Shown: positions 1-6,959 of the stretch, piece by piece | How positions within the stretch are numbered: the stretch's first letter is position 1 | How the letters are laid out: each line of letters begins with the position of its first letter | Source of the DNA: Chloroflexota bacterium | GTDB taxonomy: Bacteria; Chloroflexota; Limnocylindria; Limnocylindrales; CSP1-4 | Length of the DNA: 33,734 nucleotides | Direction of reading: 5' to 3' | Assembly (NCBI GenBank): GCA_005883615.1 | Contig: VBEC01000031.1 | Span: 1 to 33,734, forward strand | Program-made: the position numbers and the translations under genes | Notes under the pieces: generated by a model | Seen by the model: only the letters and a program-made list of their open reading frames with translations | Told to the model about the DNA's origin: nothing | The model's database searches: none

Positions 1-789
1 CTGCCCTTCGTGGCAGCGCTGCTAGGAGCGGTTCTACTGCATTCGGGAACCAACGTGATCAACGAGATTTACGACGTCCGACAGGGTATCGATTCGATCA
101 CCTCGCCCCGCGCCAGCCACGCGATCGTGAAGGGTCGGGTCAGCGAGGGGTCAGCCTTCGGGCTCGCCCTCGTATCGTTCGTCGCGGCCGTCCTCGTTGG
201 CTTCTACCTCATCTCGCTTCGTGGCCCTGCGATCGTCGTGCTGGGTCTCCTCGGCCTGGCCGGCGGCTACTTCTACACGGCTCCGCCGTTCCAGTACAAG
301 TACCGCGCCCTGGGCGTTCCCCTTGTGTTCCTGCTCATGGGCCCCTTGATGGTCGAAGGCGCGTTCTTCGCGGTCACCGGCGACTGGTCCTTCCAGGCGC
401 TCGTCGTGTCGGTGCCGGTCGGGCTGCTGGTGGCGGCCATCCTCGACGGCAACGAATGGCGGGACATCAGCGAAGACACGCGGGCCGGAATCTCCACGTT
501 GTCGGCGCGAATCGGCCGGGAGTACGCGCACTACGTCTACGTTGCCCTGGTCCTGGGGGCATATATCACGCTCGGGCTTGCCGTCGCGTTCCGCCTTCTG
601 CCACCGGCCACGATCCTGGCCATCCTGTCACTGCCATTCCTCGCCCAGGTCGTTCGTTCGGCGGAGCTCGGCGCGACCGGGCAGGCCCGCGCAATCGCCA
701 TGATTGACCTCCAGACCGCCCGGCTGCACATGACGTTTGGCGCGCTGCTCGTCGCCGGCATCCTGCTGTCCGGCGTTATTCGTGGCTGA
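1..789 (+). CDS. UbiA-family prenyltransferase (MenA-like), 5' truncated
   Basis: This is the C-terminal part of an integral-membrane aromatic prenyltransferase; the reading frame is open to the window edge, so the true start lies upstream. Both Asp-rich motifs of the UbiA superfamily are visible: NEIYDVRQGID near the start (the NDxxDxxxGxD type) and NEWRDISEDTRAG followed by STLSARIG about 110 residues later (the NxxRDxxxDxxxGxxTL type). These motifs bind Mg2+ and the prenyl diphosphate. Several hydrophobic segments separate and follow them. In the family such proteins attach a polyprenyl chain to 1,4-dihydroxy-2-naphthoate, 4-hydroxybenzoate or a similar acceptor; the motif spacing favours a MenA-like enzyme of menaquinone synthesis, but the substrate is inference. 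The stop overlaps the GTG of the next gene by 8 bases, so the two are probably co-translated. Confidence 0.85.
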   Translation: MPFVAALLGAVLLHSGTNVINEIYDVRQGIDSITSPRASHAIVKGRVSEGSAFGLALVSFVAAVLVGFYLISLRGPAIVVLGLLGLAGGYFYTAPPFQYKYRALGVPLVFLLMGPLMVEGAFFAVTGDWSFQALVVSVPVGLLVAAILDGNEWRDISEDTRAGISTLSARIGREYAHYVYVALVLGAYITLGLAVAFRLLPPATILAILSLPFLAQVVRSAELGATGQARAIAMIDLQTARLHMTFGALLVAGILLSGVIRG

Positions 790-1450
790 CGCGGCGGGCG
801 CGTCGGACCGCCCGGACGCGCCGGGCGATCTCCCGTTGATCCTCGGGCTGGGCGGAGCCCTTGCCGGTTTCGGCAGCACGTTCCGAGGTCCTCGCAAGCG
901 CTTCTGGCAACGGATGACCTACACCGGCCTCGGCCTGGGCGGCTATGCGCTCCTCGCAGCCCGCCCTGCTCGCCGCGTGAAGGTCGGTCCGGCCGAGATC
1001 GCCATGGGATTGGGCTCCGCAGCCGTCCTGTACGGCACGTTCACCCTGGGCGATCGCTTCGCAAGGCGATTCGTCCCGGGTGGCGACGCGCAGATCCGCG
1101 AGATCTATGCGCTCAGGTCGCTGCGACCGAGAGGCGAGATCGCCGCGCGCCTGATGGCGGTCGTGGGTCCGGCAGAAGAGCTCTTCTGGCGCGGCCTCGT
1201 GCAGTCGGCGTTGATGCGCCGCCACGGGCGATGGTGGGGGGCGGCTCTCGCCGCACTCGCCTATTCGGGCGCGCATGTCGTAACCGGCAACTTCACACTG
1301 CTCGGCGCAGCCGGCGTCGCAGGCGCCCACTGGTGCGCTCTCTACGCGGCGGGCGTCCCGCTGGGCGCGCTTGTCGTGAGCCACGTGGCGTGGGACATCT
1401 GGATCTTCCTCCTGCAGCCCACCGGCGAGACGGACCTCGTTCGGGCCTGA
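782..1450 (+). CDS. CPBP-family intramembrane metalloprotease
   Basis: A 222-residue membrane protein with the three CPBP (CAAX protease/Abi) motifs in order: EELFWRG (the EExxxR motif), a His in SGAHVVTGN, and a His in SHVAWDIWIF. In the family the Glu and His residues bind the metal in the membrane plane. Members process prenylated or other membrane proteins, or act in bacteriocin self-immunity; the substrate here is unknown. I chose GTG at 782 because the longer frame from 737 adds a Cys/Ser-rich stretch that is just the upstream gene read out of frame. The 8-base overlap with the prenyltransferase suggests one transcript. The pairing with a prenyltransferase recalls the CAAX connection, but bacterial CPBP proteins generally do not act on prenylated proteins, so no functional link is claimed. 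Confidence 0.82.
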   Translation: MADAAGASDRPDAPGDLPLILGLGGALAGFGSTFRGPRKRFWQRMTYTGLGLGGYALLAARPARRVKVGPAEIAMGLGSAAVLYGTFTLGDRFARRFVPGGDAQIREIYALRSLRPRGEIAARLMAVVGPAEELFWRGLVQSALMRRHGRWWGAALAALAYSGAHVVTGNFTLLGAAGVAGAHWCALYAAGVPLGALVVSHVAWDIWIFLLQPTGETDLVRA

Positions 1451-1475
1451 AGACGCAACCGGGCCGTCGACCCCG

Positions 1476-2069
1476 GTGTTCAATACATCGATGGACGACC
1501 AGCTTCCGATGCTCCTCGGACGCGACCTGGACGCCGCCTTCGAGCGCCTGGTGCGCGAGCACCAGGCCCGAGTGTTCAGCATCGCGCTTCGGCTCACCGG
1601 GAACGCGAGCGACGCGGAGGAGGTCGCCCAGGATGTCTTCATGCGCGCATACCGGGCGCTCGGCGAGTACCCGCCGGAGCGGATCCGCGAGCTTCGGCTG
1701 CGGCCTTGGCTGGCGACGATCGCGGTCAACCTCAGCCGCAACCGATTCCGGCGCCACCGACCAGCGACGACCGACCTCGACGACATTGCGCGGTCGCGGG
1801 CTGGCGACCTGGCGGCCGGGGACCGAGACACTCCTCACCACGAGGTTGCGCGGCGCGAATCGACCGCCCATTGGCAGCGGCTCATCTCGGCGCTGCCCGA
1901 TCGCTATCGAGTCCCGCTGGTCCTGCGCTACGTCGACGATCTCACGTTCACTGAAATGAGCGAAGTCCTGGGCCAGCCGCTCGGGACGCTCAAGGCCCAG
2001 GTCTATCGAGGGCTGCGCCTCCTGCGAGCGGCGCACGATTCGACCGAACGAAAGGAACTCAGCGCATGA
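1476..2069 (+). CDS. ECF-type RNA polymerase sigma factor
   Basis: A 197-residue (192 from the ATG at 1491) sigma-70-family regulator of the extracytoplasmic-function type. Region 2 is seen as AFERLVREHQARVFSIALR, then GNASDAEEVAQDVFMRAYRAL and RLRPWLATIAVNLSRNRFRR. Region 4 is seen as LISALPDRYRVPLVLRYVDDL followed by the HTH EMSEVLGQPLGTLKAQVYRGLRLLR. These recruit core polymerase to the -10 and -35 of a small regulon. No anti-sigma factor is adjacent. Instead the stop overlaps the start of the MGMT-Ada gene (ATGA), a strict translational coupling that suggests the sigma factor belongs to the response to DNA alkylation. The start may be GTG 1476 or ATG 1491; neither has a clear Shine-Dalgarno sequence. 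Confidence 0.9.
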   Translation: MFNTSMDDQLPMLLGRDLDAAFERLVREHQARVFSIALRLTGNASDAEEVAQDVFMRAYRALGEYPPERIRELRLRPWLATIAVNLSRNRFRRHRPATTDLDDIARSRAGDLAAGDRDTPHHEVARRESTAHWQRLISALPDRYRVPLVLRYVDDLTFTEMSEVLGQPLGTLKAQVYRGLRLLRAAHDSTERKELSA

Positions 2070-2887
2070 CTCGCGTCTCCTCAGGCCCGGCCTACCTCAA
2101 CGAGGGTGGCCTCGCCCAGATCGAAGCGGCGCTCCGTGACCTGCGTGTGGCAGCGCCCGTCACACTCCTGCCCGATACTCTGGTCGCCGCCGGCCTCGCC
2201 GACCAGTACACGTCCCTCCACACACTCGTCGGGCCGGTCTTCGTGGCGTGGAACGGCCGCGGCGTCTCGGCGCTTACGCTCGCCGAGGATCCCGCCGTCT
2301 TCGAGACACGCTTCCGCGCTGAATTCGCACGGCCGATCAGCCGGGGTCGCGCAATTCCGGACCAGCTGGGCCGCGCGATCCAGTCGCGGCTCGCCGGCGA
2401 CCGTCACGTGAAGGTGCCGGTGGACTGGCGCGGGCGAACCTCGTTCGAGCAGGCGGTCTGGAAGAAAGCCTTGGAGATCCCGGCGGGGGAAGTCCGTCCA
2501 TACAGCTGGATCGCCCGCGAGATCGGACACCCGAAGGCGGTTCGCGCGGTCGGAACGGCGCTGGCGCGGAATCCCATCCCGCTGGTCATCCCGTGCCATC
2601 GTGTCGTCCGGGCGGACGGCCACATCGGCGAGTACGGATTGGGCGGACCGACCAACAAGCGGGCGATTCTCGCCGCGGAGGGCGTCGACATCGGCAGCCT
2701 CGAGCAGATGGCCCAATCGGGGATGCGCTACCTGGGCTCCGACACCACGCGAATCTTTTGCCTGCCGACGTGCCGCCATGCGCGCCGCATCACGCTTCGA
2801 CACCGGGTGAGCTTTCCATCGGAGATGGGGGCGCAGGCAGCCGGGTATAGGGCCTGCAAGGTGTGCCGCCCGGCGGTGGCCGCCTAG
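2066..2887 (+). CDS. MGMT-Ada fusion, alkylated-DNA repair/methyl sensor with reversed domain order
   Basis: A 273-residue protein. Residues about 55-110 are the MGMT N-terminal domain (GPVFVAWNGRGVSAL), and 120-208 the methyltransferase domain with the suicide Cys177 in the IPCHRVV motif, GEYGLGG after it and the winged-helix stretch KAVRAVGTALARNP before it. Residues about 218-268 match the Ada zinc-binding domain, with its four cysteines C232-xxx-C236 and C264-xx-C267 (FCLPTC, CKVC) and the FPSEMGAQAAGYRAC signature. In E. coli Ada the zinc domain is N-terminal, takes methyl groups from phosphotriesters and converts the protein to an activator; here it is at the C-terminus and there is no AraC-type HTH between the domains. 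The first 50 residues are unrecognised. It is coupled by ATGA overlap to the ECF sigma gene and shares the palindrome CTAG with the stop of the convergent acyl-CoA dehydrogenase. Confidence 0.88.
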   Translation: MTRVSSGPAYLNEGGLAQIEAALRDLRVAAPVTLLPDTLVAAGLADQYTSLHTLVGPVFVAWNGRGVSALTLAEDPAVFETRFRAEFARPISRGRAIPDQLGRAIQSRLAGDRHVKVPVDWRGRTSFEQAVWKKALEIPAGEVRPYSWIAREIGHPKAVRAVGTALARNPIPLVIPCHRVVRADGHIGEYGLGGPTNKRAILAAEGVDIGSLEQMAQSGMRYLGSDTTRIFCLPTCRHARRITLRHRVSFPSEMGAQAAGYRACKVCRPAVAA

Positions 2888-4113
2888 CTCTCCCGGGGTC
2901 CCCGCTCCGCCGGCTTGCGTTCGAAACCCTCGACCGGCCACGGCTCGCAGCGCAGCGGCCGGTCCTCCCGATAGCCCAGGGCGTAGTCGGCCTGTATGAG
3001 CGTGTGCAGCTGGCTGGTGCCCTCGTAGATCACGGCGGCCTTCGAATTGCGCAGGTAGCGCTCGACCGGGAATTCGTTCGAGTAGCCGTTCGCACCGTGG
3101 ACCTGGATAGCGTCGAGCGCGCTCTGGACGGCGTGTTCGGTGGCGTGCCACTTGGCGAGGGAGGTCTCGCGCGTGTTGCGCAGTCCCTGGTTCTTGAGCC
3201 AGCCTGCCCGCCAGACCAGGAGCCGGCCGGCCTCGATGCCCCTGGCCATGTTGGCCAGCATCTGCTTGACGAGCTGGTGGCGTCCGATCTCCTCGTCGAA
3301 CGTGTGGCGCTCGTGGGCGTACTTGAGCGAGGCATCGAGGCACGCCTGGGCCAGTCCCACCGCACCGGCGGCGACCGTGTAGCGGCCCTGGTCGATCGCG
3401 CTCATCGCGATCAGGAAGCCCTCGCCTTCCTCGCCGATGCGGTTCTCGACCGGTACCGGAACGTCGTCCAGGTTGATGAGCCCGGTGTTGCCCGCTCGAA
3501 TGCCGAGCTTGCCGTGCAGGGTGCCGGTCGTGAGCCCCGGCATCCCGCGCTCCACCATGAACGCCGTGATGCCCTTGTGCTTCCTGGCCCGATCGACTGA
3601 GGCGAAGACCAGGAAGTGATCCGCGAGGTCGGCCAGGCTGATCCAGACCTTCTGGCCGTTCAGCCGATAGACGTCGCCGCTCCGGCGCGCTGTCGTGGCG
3701 AGATTGGCCGCGTCGGTTCCTGTCCCGGGCTCGGTCAGGCCAAAGGTCGCCAGCCTCTCGCCGCGCGCCTGGGGGACGAGCCAGCGCTGCCGCTGCTCCT
3801 CCGACCCCCACTGCAGGAGCGCGAGGGAGTTGAGCCCGACGTGAACGCTCTGCACGACACGGAAAGCCGTGTCGCCGCGCTCCAGCTCCTCGCATAGCAG
3901 GGCAAAGCTGATGTAATCCATGCCCGACCCGCCGTATCGCTCGGGGATCGGCGCCCCCAGAAAGCCAAGCTCGGCCATCCGCCCGAAGACCTCGCGGTGG
4001 ACTTCCCCTTTCTCGTCCCACTCGCGGATGTGCGGCAGGATCTCGGCCTCAACGAAGGCACGAGCGCTGTGCTGAACAAGCCGGTTCTCGTCGCTGAGCG
4101 TGAAATCGACCAC
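2884..4113 (-). CDS. Acyl-CoA dehydrogenase
   Basis: A 409-residue FAD-dependent acyl-CoA dehydrogenase, full length for the family. It shows the N-terminal helical domain (FTLSDENRLVQHSARAF, IPERYGGSGMDY), the FAD/substrate signature LTEPGTGTDAANLATTA, QKVWIS, and the C-terminal helical domain with DAIQVHGANGYSNEFPVERYLR. It ends with IYEGTSQLHT, in which the Glu is at the catalytic-base position of MCAD-type enzymes. It would oxidise an acyl-CoA to the enoyl-CoA and pass electrons to ETF; chain length cannot be read from the sequence. GTG at 4113 was chosen because GGAGA lies 8 nt upstream and the protein then begins at the usual family position (VDFTLSDE). The longer frame adds an Arg/Pro-rich stretch with no family support. 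Confidence 0.9.
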   Translation of the reverse strand: MVDFTLSDENRLVQHSARAFVEAEILPHIREWDEKGEVHREVFGRMAELGFLGAPIPERYGGSGMDYISFALLCEELERGDTAFRVVQSVHVGLNSLALLQWGSEEQRQRWLVPQARGERLATFGLTEPGTGTDAANLATTARRSGDVYRLNGQKVWISLADLADHFLVFASVDRARKHKGITAFMVERGMPGLTTGTLHGKLGIRAGNTGLINLDDVPVPVENRIGEEGEGFLIAMSAIDQGRYTVAAGAVGLAQACLDASLKYAHERHTFDEEIGRHQLVKQMLANMARGIEAGRLLVWRAGWLKNQGLRNTRETSLAKWHATEHAVQSALDAIQVHGANGYSNEFPVERYLRNSKAAVIYEGTSQLHTLIQADYALGYREDRPLRCEPWPVEGFERKPAERGPRES

Positions 4114-4231
4114 GCTGGCTATCTCCGCTGGCGGACTGTGAGGCGACAAGGAGCGTGACGGCATTCTAGGGTCGTGCCTTGAGCTCCCGGGCCTGGCGCG
4201 CGACATCGCTCCGGTTGAGGCGTCGATGAAC

Positions 4232-4264
4232 CTGGGGTGATCCGGGGGTGATCCCTGGGTGAGT
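4232..4264 (-). promoter_or_regulatory. Three contiguous 11-nt direct repeats, PHO-box-like
   Basis: Within the 277-bp gap between the divergent acyl-CoA dehydrogenase and the double-psi barrel gene there are three adjoining 11-mers. Read on the minus strand these are ACTCACCCAGG, GATCACCCCCG and GATCACCCCAG, all sharing TCACCC. The exact 11-nt period and the TCACC core resemble the direct-repeat units bound by PhoP/PhoB-type response regulators (unit GTTCACC plus four). The array lies about 120 bp from both flanking start codons, so it could serve either gene. It could equally be a chance tandem duplication. I see nothing else in the gap. Confidence 0.4.
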
Positions 4265-4390
4265 CGCTCGCAAGCGGCGCGTCGCGGTCTGCAAAGACCC
4301 CGGTGAGGTCGGTCGGCCAAGCTGTGCCGGCGCTCGAATCCCGACCACGAGCGGTCAACGGACCTGCCCGCCCAGCCGCGGAGACGAGAC

Positions 4391-5119
4391 ATGGCCAACT
4401 CGGCCACGCAGTCGTGCAACAGCGCCGAAGGCTATGCGCGAGTCATCGTGAATGGCACGCCGGTTGCAACGCTCGGTGGTCCTTCGGCCTGCACGCGAGC
4501 CGCGACGGCCGCGGCGGCCCTGAACAGCGCATTCGCGGCCGGCGACGATTTCGAGTTCTGTACTCCTTCATGGTGGAGCGACACCGCCCCGTACGCGCTC
4601 GTCACCGTCAAGTCCGCCAAACGCGGCAACAGCAGTACCTGGTACAAGTCGGACAAGCGGCTGATCGTGGCCGCGACGCCGGACGACAGCGCTCGCCCGT
4701 GGTGGTCGGTCCTCGTCTGGGCGCGCTCGATTCGAGACCTCGTCGACCCATCGACGAGCAGCCTGTACCTGCCCGCGGGCGATGGCACTGCCAACGACGG
4801 TTCCGCCTACACGAACCGGAAAGGAAGCAACTACGGCTGCGGTGAGCCCCTGAACCGCGGGACTGCGAACCTCGAGGTCTTTCACTGCTGCGACCTGAGT
4901 GTCGCCATCAACGACAGGATCTATTCGGTTCCGGACCGCGCATCGCGCTGGGTGAGCGTCACGTACCCGGCGACTGGGCGGACGGCGATCCTGCGGGTGA
5001 ACGATGTTGGGCCGGCGAGCTGGACGGGTCGTCAGATCGACCTGACCTGCCGCGGCAGTTCAAAGGCACTCGGGATCTACCGAACCGACGACCCGATCAA
5101 CTATCGGTTTCGGACTTGA
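4391..5119 (+). CDS. Double-psi beta-barrel (RlpA-like) domain protein
   Basis: A 242-residue protein whose last 70 residues fit the RlpA-type double-psi barrel: WVSVTYPATGRTAILRVND, then VGPASWTGRQIDL and SKALGI, which parallels the NDxGP...R.IDLS...ALG pattern of RlpA and expansin-like barrels that bind or cleave peptidoglycan. The N-terminal 165 residues are unrecognised; they contain six cysteines and many Ser/Thr/Trp/Tyr residues, which looks like a secreted protein, yet there is no signal peptide and no hydrophobic segment in frame upstream. The start ATG follows GGAGACGAGAC, giving a Shine-Dalgarno at reasonable spacing. Export by a non-Sec route, or a missing upstream exon-like signal through an assembly error, are both possible. 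The next two genes also encode exported proteins. Confidence 0.6.
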   Translation: MANSATQSCNSAEGYARVIVNGTPVATLGGPSACTRAATAAAALNSAFAAGDDFEFCTPSWWSDTAPYALVTVKSAKRGNSSTWYKSDKRLIVAATPDDSARPWWSVLVWARSIRDLVDPSTSSLYLPAGDGTANDGSAYTNRKGSNYGCGEPLNRGTANLEVFHCCDLSVAINDRIYSVPDRASRWVSVTYPATGRTAILRVNDVGPASWTGRQIDLTCRGSSKALGIYRTDDPINYRFRT

Positions 5120-5246
5120 CCTCGTGCCCCGAGGTGGCAGCCCCAGCCAAACCACGCCCCGATCCGCCCTGGCGCGAGATGCAGCCGAGCGCGACGTGCA
5201 GCCCCGCCTTACCCCAACCTGCCGGTCGAGCCGCCGGGGAGTCAAC

Positions 5247-5684
5247 GTGGACAACAGACGACGGCGGTTCCTCCTAGACGCGGGTCGCATGGCGACGGGA
5301 CTCGCGGGATCGGTCGTGCTCGCGGGACCCCTCGCGCAGGCAGCCCTTGCTGCCGCCGAACGTCCTTCCATGCTGGCCGTCGGTCCGGCTAGGGGTCGCG
5401 AGGCATGGCTCGGTCGAGGATGTTCGGCAACGGCGGGTGCGCTGGCCCATCTCGGTCTCGAGATGCCTCGCGGGACCTCGATCGACTTCGCCCGGGGGAC
5501 TGCGCTCGTCATCGGCGGGGTCGATCCGGCATCGGTCCGTTCGGACATTCCTGGGCGCGCTATTCGTGCCGCTACGGGCGATCGCGGCGGCCTCTTCGTG
5601 ATGCCTGCCAGCGCGCGTCAGCTGGCCGGCTCGTTCACGGTCTTGATCGGCGATTCCAGGTCGGAGGTCGACGTTGCCGCCTGA
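5247..5684 (+). CDS. Tat-signal exported protein of unknown function
   Basis: A 145-residue protein. It starts with a twin-arginine-type leader: NRRRRFLLD followed by a hydrophobic run (GLAGSVVLAGPLAQAALAAA) and an Ala-rich cleavage region, so export of a folded protein is likely. The mature part (about 110 residues) contains GTALVIGGVD and GGLFVMPASARQLAGSFTVLIGD, suggesting a small alpha/beta or beta-rich fold, but I recognise no family. I chose GTG at 5247 since GGGGAG sits 5 nt upstream and it places the Arg motif six residues from the N-terminus; the longer frame from 5124 adds an implausible Arg/Thr-rich leader. It follows the double-psi barrel gene by about 130 bp and is followed by a lipoprotein gene, so all three may form one envelope-related unit. 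Confidence 0.6.
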   Translation: MDNRRRRFLLDAGRMATGLAGSVVLAGPLAQAALAAAERPSMLAVGPARGREAWLGRGCSATAGALAHLGLEMPRGTSIDFARGTALVIGGVDPASVRSDIPGRAIRAATGDRGGLFVMPASARQLAGSFTVLIGDSRSEVDVAA

Positions 5685-5714
5685 GCGTCCGAAATCGCAC
5701 CGCGAGGATTCGCG

Positions 5715-6344
5715 TTGAGCTGCCTTACCTCGGACGGCCCTGCGGCCACCGTCCGTCACCCCGGCCCGGTGCCCCTCATCGCGAGCCTCGTATTGGTCGT
5801 CGCCGCGTGCACGGGGGCACTCCAGCCGTCCGGCCCAGCGGGCACGAAGTCTCCGCCCGACGCCACTCCGGAGGCCGTAATCAGCCCGTCGCCCGCCGCG
5901 ACGCCAACTGAGTTCGTGACAGTCACGCCGTCGTCGAGCACGACCGCAGCGCCGACAGATCCGATCGCCGCGTCCGCGACGCGAATCGCAGAACGCTTCG
6001 AGCGCGCGCGGTCCTCGGGAGATTGGACGACTTCCTGGAACCTGCTCTCAGCCTTCTCACAGCGCCAATTCGGCACACCGAGCGCGTTCGAGACGAGCGA
6101 GGCCGCATACAACTCCGCCGGCGGTCGCCGCTGGCTGGTGGCTCAGGTCACCCGGGACCCGGACCTCCTCGACTCTACTTTCCTGGGCGCCCCATACGAC
6201 GATGCCGCTCAAACCGCGGACGTCCGGAGGGCCTCCCTGATCACCATCAATCATCCCGACGTCGCCGGTGCGTCGGCCGCCTCTGAGGGTTTACTCATCG
6301 CGCCGCTGCCCAACGGAGACTGGAAGGTCTGGATCGTCCACTGA
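5715..6344 (+). CDS. Putative lipoprotein of unknown function
   Basis: A 209-residue protein with a hydrophobic N-terminal segment (LIASLVLVV) ending in the lipobox-like VVAAC, so Cys32 would be lipidated if counted from the TTG at 5715. After it comes a 60-residue Pro/Ser/Thr/Ala-rich linker typical of surface lipoproteins. A C-terminal domain follows (from about residue 85) that includes ATRIAERFERARSSGDWTT and WNLLSAFSQRQFG, ending in LPNGDWKVWIVH. The pattern of a helix pair, then strands ending in a GDWKVW strand, is that of small NTF2/SnoaL-like or DUF4878-like domains, which is inference only. TTG 5715 has GAGG 7 nt upstream; GTG 5769 is an alternative start that would leave a very short n-region. 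Confidence 0.65.
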   Translation: MSCLTSDGPAATVRHPGPVPLIASLVLVVAACTGALQPSGPAGTKSPPDATPEAVISPSPAATPTEFVTVTPSSSTTAAPTDPIAASATRIAERFERARSSGDWTTSWNLLSAFSQRQFGTPSAFETSEAAYNSAGGRRWLVAQVTRDPDLLDSTFLGAPYDDAAQTADVRRASLITINHPDVAGASAASEGLLIAPLPNGDWKVWIVH

Positions 6345-6387
6345 CGAGCTCGGGTCGCAGTCAGGGAGCCCGGCCCGGACAGCAGCA

Positions 6388-6408
6388 AGCGCCCGCAGCG
6401 CGGGCGCT
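6388..6408. terminator. GC-rich hairpin between convergent genes
   Basis: A perfect 9-bp stem (AGCGCCCGC / GCGGGCGCT) with a 3-nt loop, 44 bp after the lipoprotein stop. It lacks a T-run but sits exactly where a terminator for the plus-strand unit is expected, and it could also work on the minus strand. Confidence 0.45.
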
Positions 6409-6433
6409 CAGGACTGAAGGACATCGGGCGACG

Positions 6434-6451
6434 GCACCCCTGACCGGGTGC
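6434..6451 (-). terminator. Hairpin after the small HTH gene
   Basis: A 6-bp stem GCACCC / GGGTGC with a 6-nt loop, starting 16 bp beyond the stop of the minus-strand HTH gene. It is the second hairpin in this convergent gap; there is no T-run, so the call is tentative. Confidence 0.3.
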
Positions 6452-6466
6452 GTGCGCCCGCAGGAA

Positions 6467-6661
6467 TTACCGGTTTCTTGCCAGGAACGCCATCACGTCG
6501 TCAAGCCGGAAGCGGCGGTCGCCCCGCTTGCATACGCGATAGAAGGGCAGCTCGCCTCGGTCGCCGAGGCGCTTCACGGTGTTGACGTGCAGATGGAGCA
6601 TCTCGGCCACCTCACTCGCCGTGAGCATGGGCCCAAGTTCACTGACGGCCATCGTTGCCAT
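6467..6661 (-). CDS. Small BldC/excisionase-type helix-turn-helix protein
   Basis: A 64-residue DNA-binding protein that is essentially one MerR-like winged helix (HTH_17 / excisionase family). It reads LTASEVAEMLHLHVNTVKRLGDRGELPFYRV, then RGDRRFRLDDVMAFLARN; the first part is the HTH and the arginine-rich wing follows. Stand-alone proteins of this size and fold include BldC of actinomycetes, which binds direct repeats cooperatively, and phage excisionases; the absence of any integrase or phage gene nearby favours a BldC-like regulator. ATG at 6661 has GAGG 6 nt upstream. The longer frame that begins at 7027 runs antisense to nagA and is not credible. It is divergent from nagA across 298 bp in which I see no gene; whether it controls nagA is not shown. 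Confidence 0.8.
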   Translation of the reverse strand: MATMAVSELGPMLTASEVAEMLHLHVNTVKRLGDRGELPFYRVCKRGDRRFRLDDVMAFLARNR

Positions 6662-6959
6662 GGATTGCCTCGTTGTGCGGACCTTTTGGGGCCAATCTGC
6701 CACCGTTGGGTGACAAGGGGTGGAGTGCGGCCCGCTGCTGGGCGGAGCGTACGAGTCGCGGAAGTGGCCGAACAAGCCGTACTTTGGGCGGTTCGGAGAG
6801 GTACCTGCAGTCAGGGTGCCGTGCGGTGACGCAAAGCCCATGCCGACCGAAGTTGCCCGCGGCTCGACGGCGATGCGTCCCTCGCGGTTACTGTTCCGGA
6901 ACCGCCGCTCTGATGCGGCAGCCCGGTGGGTGCGTTCGCACGGAGGAGACCCAAATCCC

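Noticed and set aside
2081-4021. A 646-codon minus-strand frame covering MGMT-Ada and most of the acyl-CoA dehydrogenase.
   Set aside because: It is out of phase with two well-supported genes and its sequence is Arg/Gly/Pro-rich without domains.
6467-6661. The small HTH protein as a phage excisionase marking an integrated element.
   Set aside because: There is no integrase, phage gene, tRNA or attachment-site repeat in the surroundings.
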